A stretch of DNA of 64,000 nucleotides from the NCBI RefSeq assembly GCF_023073715.1, contig NZ_JADPKA010000063.1, positions 49,773 through 113,772 of the forward strand, read 5' to 3'. This document shows positions 62,182 to 64,000 of this stretch, piece by piece; position 1 is the first letter of the stretch, and each line of letters begins with the position of its first letter. The notes below the pieces were generated by a model, which saw only the letters and a program-made list of their open reading frames with translations, was not told the DNA's origin and did no database searches. Source of the stretch: Bradyrhizobium sp. 164 (GTDB taxonomy: Bacteria > Pseudomonadota > Alphaproteobacteria > Rhizobiales > Xanthobacteraceae). The position numbers and the translations under genes are program-made.

Positions 62182-63365
62182 GAGCGGTCCCCCGCGAACA
62201 GACGATTGACCTTGGCGCCGATCTGGTTGAGCGGCAGGATCGCCGCGCAGATGCCGGCATTGGCGGCCGCGCCCGGCATGCCCCAGACGACGCTGGAAGC
62301 CTCATCCTGCGCGATGACACTGCCGCCGGCAGCGACGATGTCCTTGCCGCCGCGCATGCCGTCGGAGCCCATACCCGTCAGGATCACGGAGAGGATGCCG
62401 CCGTGCCAGATGTCGATGGCGGAGGTGAAGAGCGGGTCGACCGCAGGCTTGCAGAAATTGACGGCGGGGCCGTCGTCGAGCGCGATCACAGTGTCGGTGC
62501 CGCTGCGCACGACGCGCATGTGCTTGCCGCCGGGCGCCAGGTAAATCCGTCCCCGCTTCACCGGCTCGCCGTCGATCGCCTCGGCCGCCGGCTTGCGGCT
62601 CGAACGCGCCAGATGCTCGGCAAGAATGGTGGTGAAGGTCGGCGGCATGTGCTGGGTGATCAGCACCGGGACGCGATCGATCACCGGGCCGAGTTCGGTG
62701 ACGAGCGCCATCAGCGCCTGCGGACCGCCGGTTGAGGAGCCGATCAGCAGCACCTTTGGCGCCTGGGTCGAGAACGGGCGCGTGGCCGGCGCTGCCGCCG
62801 ACGGCGCGGCCGAAGCCGGCGCGGCGGACCGCGCGACGGCCGGTGCACGTACAACCGGCGCGGGGCTCGCGGGCGCCAGCGGCGGACTCGCAACCGTGGA
62901 CCTCCTGCGCAGGCGCGCGCCGAGGTGGCGGATCTTCTGGACCAAATCGTGGTGGAAGATGTCCGCGGCCGACGCCTCGCGCGTCGATTCCGGCTTCGGA
63001 ATGTAGTCGGCCGCGCCGAGCGACAACGCCTTGAAGCTGATCTCCGCGTTACGGCGGGTCAGCGTCGAGGCCATGATGATGACCAGATCGCGCTTCTTCG
63101 CCAGCAGTTGCGGCAGCGCCGAGAGGCCGTCGAGCTCGGGCATTTCGATGTCGAGCACGGCGACATCGGGGTTGATGCGTTCGATCTGGTTGACCGCCTC
63201 GAGCCCGGTGCGCAGCGAGGCCGCAACCTCCATGTCGTGCTCGGCACCGACCCAGCGCGAGATCAGACCGCGAATAACGACGGAATCGTCGACGATCATC
63301 ACCCGCAACGGCCCCGCCTCGCGCGACGAGCCCGTGGTCGAATTACCTGCGAACGCAACACTCAT
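62178..63365 (-). CDS. cheB: Chemotaxis methylesterase/response regulator CheB
   Basis: A 395-residue protein with a receiver domain (RVMIVDDSVVIRGLISRWVG, Asp in VAVLDIEMPELDG), an Ala/Pro-rich linker of about 50 residues, and a C-terminal methylesterase with catalytic Ser in LIGSSTGGPQAL, His in ITQHMPPTF and Asp in TGMGSDGMRG. It removes methyl groups from chemoreceptors when phosphorylated by CheA. ATGA overlap with cheR; cheY lies 75 bases upstream on the same strand. Confidence 0.95.
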   Translation of the reverse strand: MSVAFAGNSTTGSSREAGPLRVMIVDDSVVIRGLISRWVGAEHDMEVAASLRTGLEAVNQIERINPDVAVLDIEMPELDGLSALPQLLAKKRDLVIIMASTLTRRNAEISFKALSLGAADYIPKPESTREASAADIFHHDLVQKIRHLGARLRRRSTVASPPLAPASPAPVVRAPAVARSAAPASAAPSAAAPATRPFSTQAPKVLLIGSSTGGPQALMALVTELGPVIDRVPVLITQHMPPTFTTILAEHLARSSRKPAAEAIDGEPVKRGRIYLAPGGKHMRVVRSGTDTVIALDDGPAVNFCKPAVDPLFTSAIDIWHGGILSVILTGMGSDGMRGGKDIVAAGGSVIAQDEASSVVWGMPGAAANAGICAAILPLNQIGAKVNRLFAGDRS

Positions 63366-63440
63366 TACTCACCAACTCAGACTGAAACGGTTCAGTTGAA
63401 AACAAGCGCCGAAGGATCCGTTCAGCCTCCGGGCGATCGC

Positions 63441-63806
63441 TCAGATAAGGCCGACTTCCTGGAATTTCGCCGTCACGATGTCCTTGTCGAAGGGCTTCAT
63501 GATGTACTCGTTGGCACCGGCGTGCAGCGCGCGCGCGATGTGCGCGACGTCGTTCTCGGTGGTGCAGAACACCACCTTGGGCTGGTCGCCTCCGGGCATG
63601 CGCCTGAGATGGCCGAGGAACTCGTAGCCGTCCATGACGGGCATGTTCCAATCGAGCAGCACCGCATCGGGCAAGCCGCGCTTGCAGGCTTCCAGCGCCT
63701 TCTCACCGTCTTCGGCTTCGAGGATCTGGAAGTCGAGGCCCTCCAGGATCCGGCGCGCAACCTTGCGGATGACGCTGGAATCATCAACGACGAGACAAGT
63801 TCGCAT
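63441..63806 (-). CDS. cheY: Chemotaxis response regulator CheY
   Basis: A 121-residue single-domain receiver: MRTCLVVDDSSVIRKVARRI with acidic pair, phospho-Asp52 (AVLLDWNMPVMDG), Thr in FCTTENDVAHI and Lys in YIMKPFDKDI. It switches flagellar rotation when phosphorylated by CheA. It sits between cheW (upstream) and cheB (downstream), the usual alphaproteobacterial order. Confidence 0.94.
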   Translation of the reverse strand: MRTCLVVDDSSVIRKVARRILEGLDFQILEAEDGEKALEACKRGLPDAVLLDWNMPVMDGYEFLGHLRRMPGGDQPKVVFCTTENDVAHIARALHAGANEYIMKPFDKDIVTAKFQEVGLI

Positions 63807-63878
63807 GTGAACCTCTGCTTCCTTCCCCTTTGCCGGGGCGCTTTCAGTTGCAGGCCCGATGACGGCGATGCCGCCGTA

Positions 63879-64000
63879 TCAGGCTGCCATCATCTCGGGC
63901 GCGAGCTCGAGGACGCGATCGACGTCGAGGACGACCATGAGCTGGCCGTCGAGGCGGTGGACGCCGCCGGCGAGCTTGGCCATGCGGGGGTCGAGGTTGA
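63879..64000 (-). CDS. cheW: Chemotaxis coupling protein CheW, 3' end
   Basis: Only the last 40 codons are in the window; the gene runs past the right edge. They read NLDPRMAKLAGGVHRLDGQL followed by MVVLDVDRVLEL and a short tail to TGA, which is the C-terminal strand and helix of CheW-like proteins that connect chemoreceptors with CheA. Position directly upstream of cheY on the same strand supports the call. Confidence 0.75.
   Translation of the reverse strand, partial: NLDPRMAKLAGGVHRLDGQLMVVLDVDRVLELAPEMMAA

Overview
The window looks like a chromosomal segment of a Bradyrhizobium-type alphaproteobacterium. The evidence is uniformly high G+C coding sequence, a CtrA orthologue next to fliI/fliJ with a cluster of GANTC (CcrM) sites upstream, alphaproteobacterial sigma-factor promoter motifs (GGAAC-N16-CGTT and GTAACG-N16-CGAA), several class III adenylate cyclases and several Rhizobiales-style palindromic intergenic repeats. 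The genus call is inference from gene content; no rRNA or intact tRNA gene is present.

Layout. 0-6.2 kb: a scarred, island-like edge. Two decayed tRNA 3' halves (259-307 and 5987-6035) bracket a MASE1 hybrid histidine kinase, a convergent LuxR-type response regulator, and an OpgC-type membrane acyltransferase whose 3' end runs into the remnant of an ABC-transporter substrate-binding protein gene. 6.2-11.1 kb: a WGR-domain adenylate cyclase, a single-domain rhodanese, three small proteins, a second cyclase and an orphan HutD. 11.3-14 kb: a complete bufferin (copper-binding RiPP) operon bufA-bufB-bufC-doxX behind a SigF-type ECF promoter. 14-21.8 kb: methyltransferase, L,D-transpeptidase, and a polysaccharide cluster (flippase, glycosyltransferase, Tat-exported GH10 glycosidase, DUF6492 protein). 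22-25.5 kb: a giant SAM-cyclase-AAA-TPR protein. 25.8-37.8 kb: amine and amino-acid metabolism (acetylpolyamine amidohydrolase-like protein, gamma-glutamyltransferase, FAD amine oxidoreductase with an amino-acid ABC importer, DadA, class III aminotransferase) with two XRE-cupin regulators.

37.9-42.6 kb: a paoABC-like molybdenum aldehyde oxidoreductase with a divergent TetR regulator, followed by an MFS transporter. 44.1-48.5 kb: a periplasmic copper-handling operon (His-rich Cys protein, lipoprotein, TolC-like outer membrane protein, multicopper oxidase, cupredoxin, CusF-like protein). 48.8-59.2 kb: flagellar and cell-cycle genes (flhA, fliJ, fliI, ctrA) interrupted by an NDH-2-like oxidoreductase, an AraC regulator and an ECF sigma/anti-sigma pair. 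59.3-61.3 kb: a DUF350/YgiB-like/YgiC-like operon. 61.3-64 kb: chemotaxis genes cheR, cheB, cheY and the 3' end of cheW.

How it fits together. Two separate copper-defence modules (bufferins and the oxidase operon) lie about 30 kb apart. flhA and the fliI/ctrA intergenic region both carry CtrA-like boxes, which suggests cell-cycle control of motility. Polyamine, D-amino acid and gamma-glutamyl metabolism genes cluster with XRE-cupin repressors of the PuuR kind, and one divergent promoter there carries two matching operator-like repeats. The most unusual items are the bufferin operon with its recognisable ECF promoter, the WGR-cyclase fusion, the opgC gene fused to a decayed ABC gene between tRNA scars, and the paired TTTTCA-N6-TGAA repeats.
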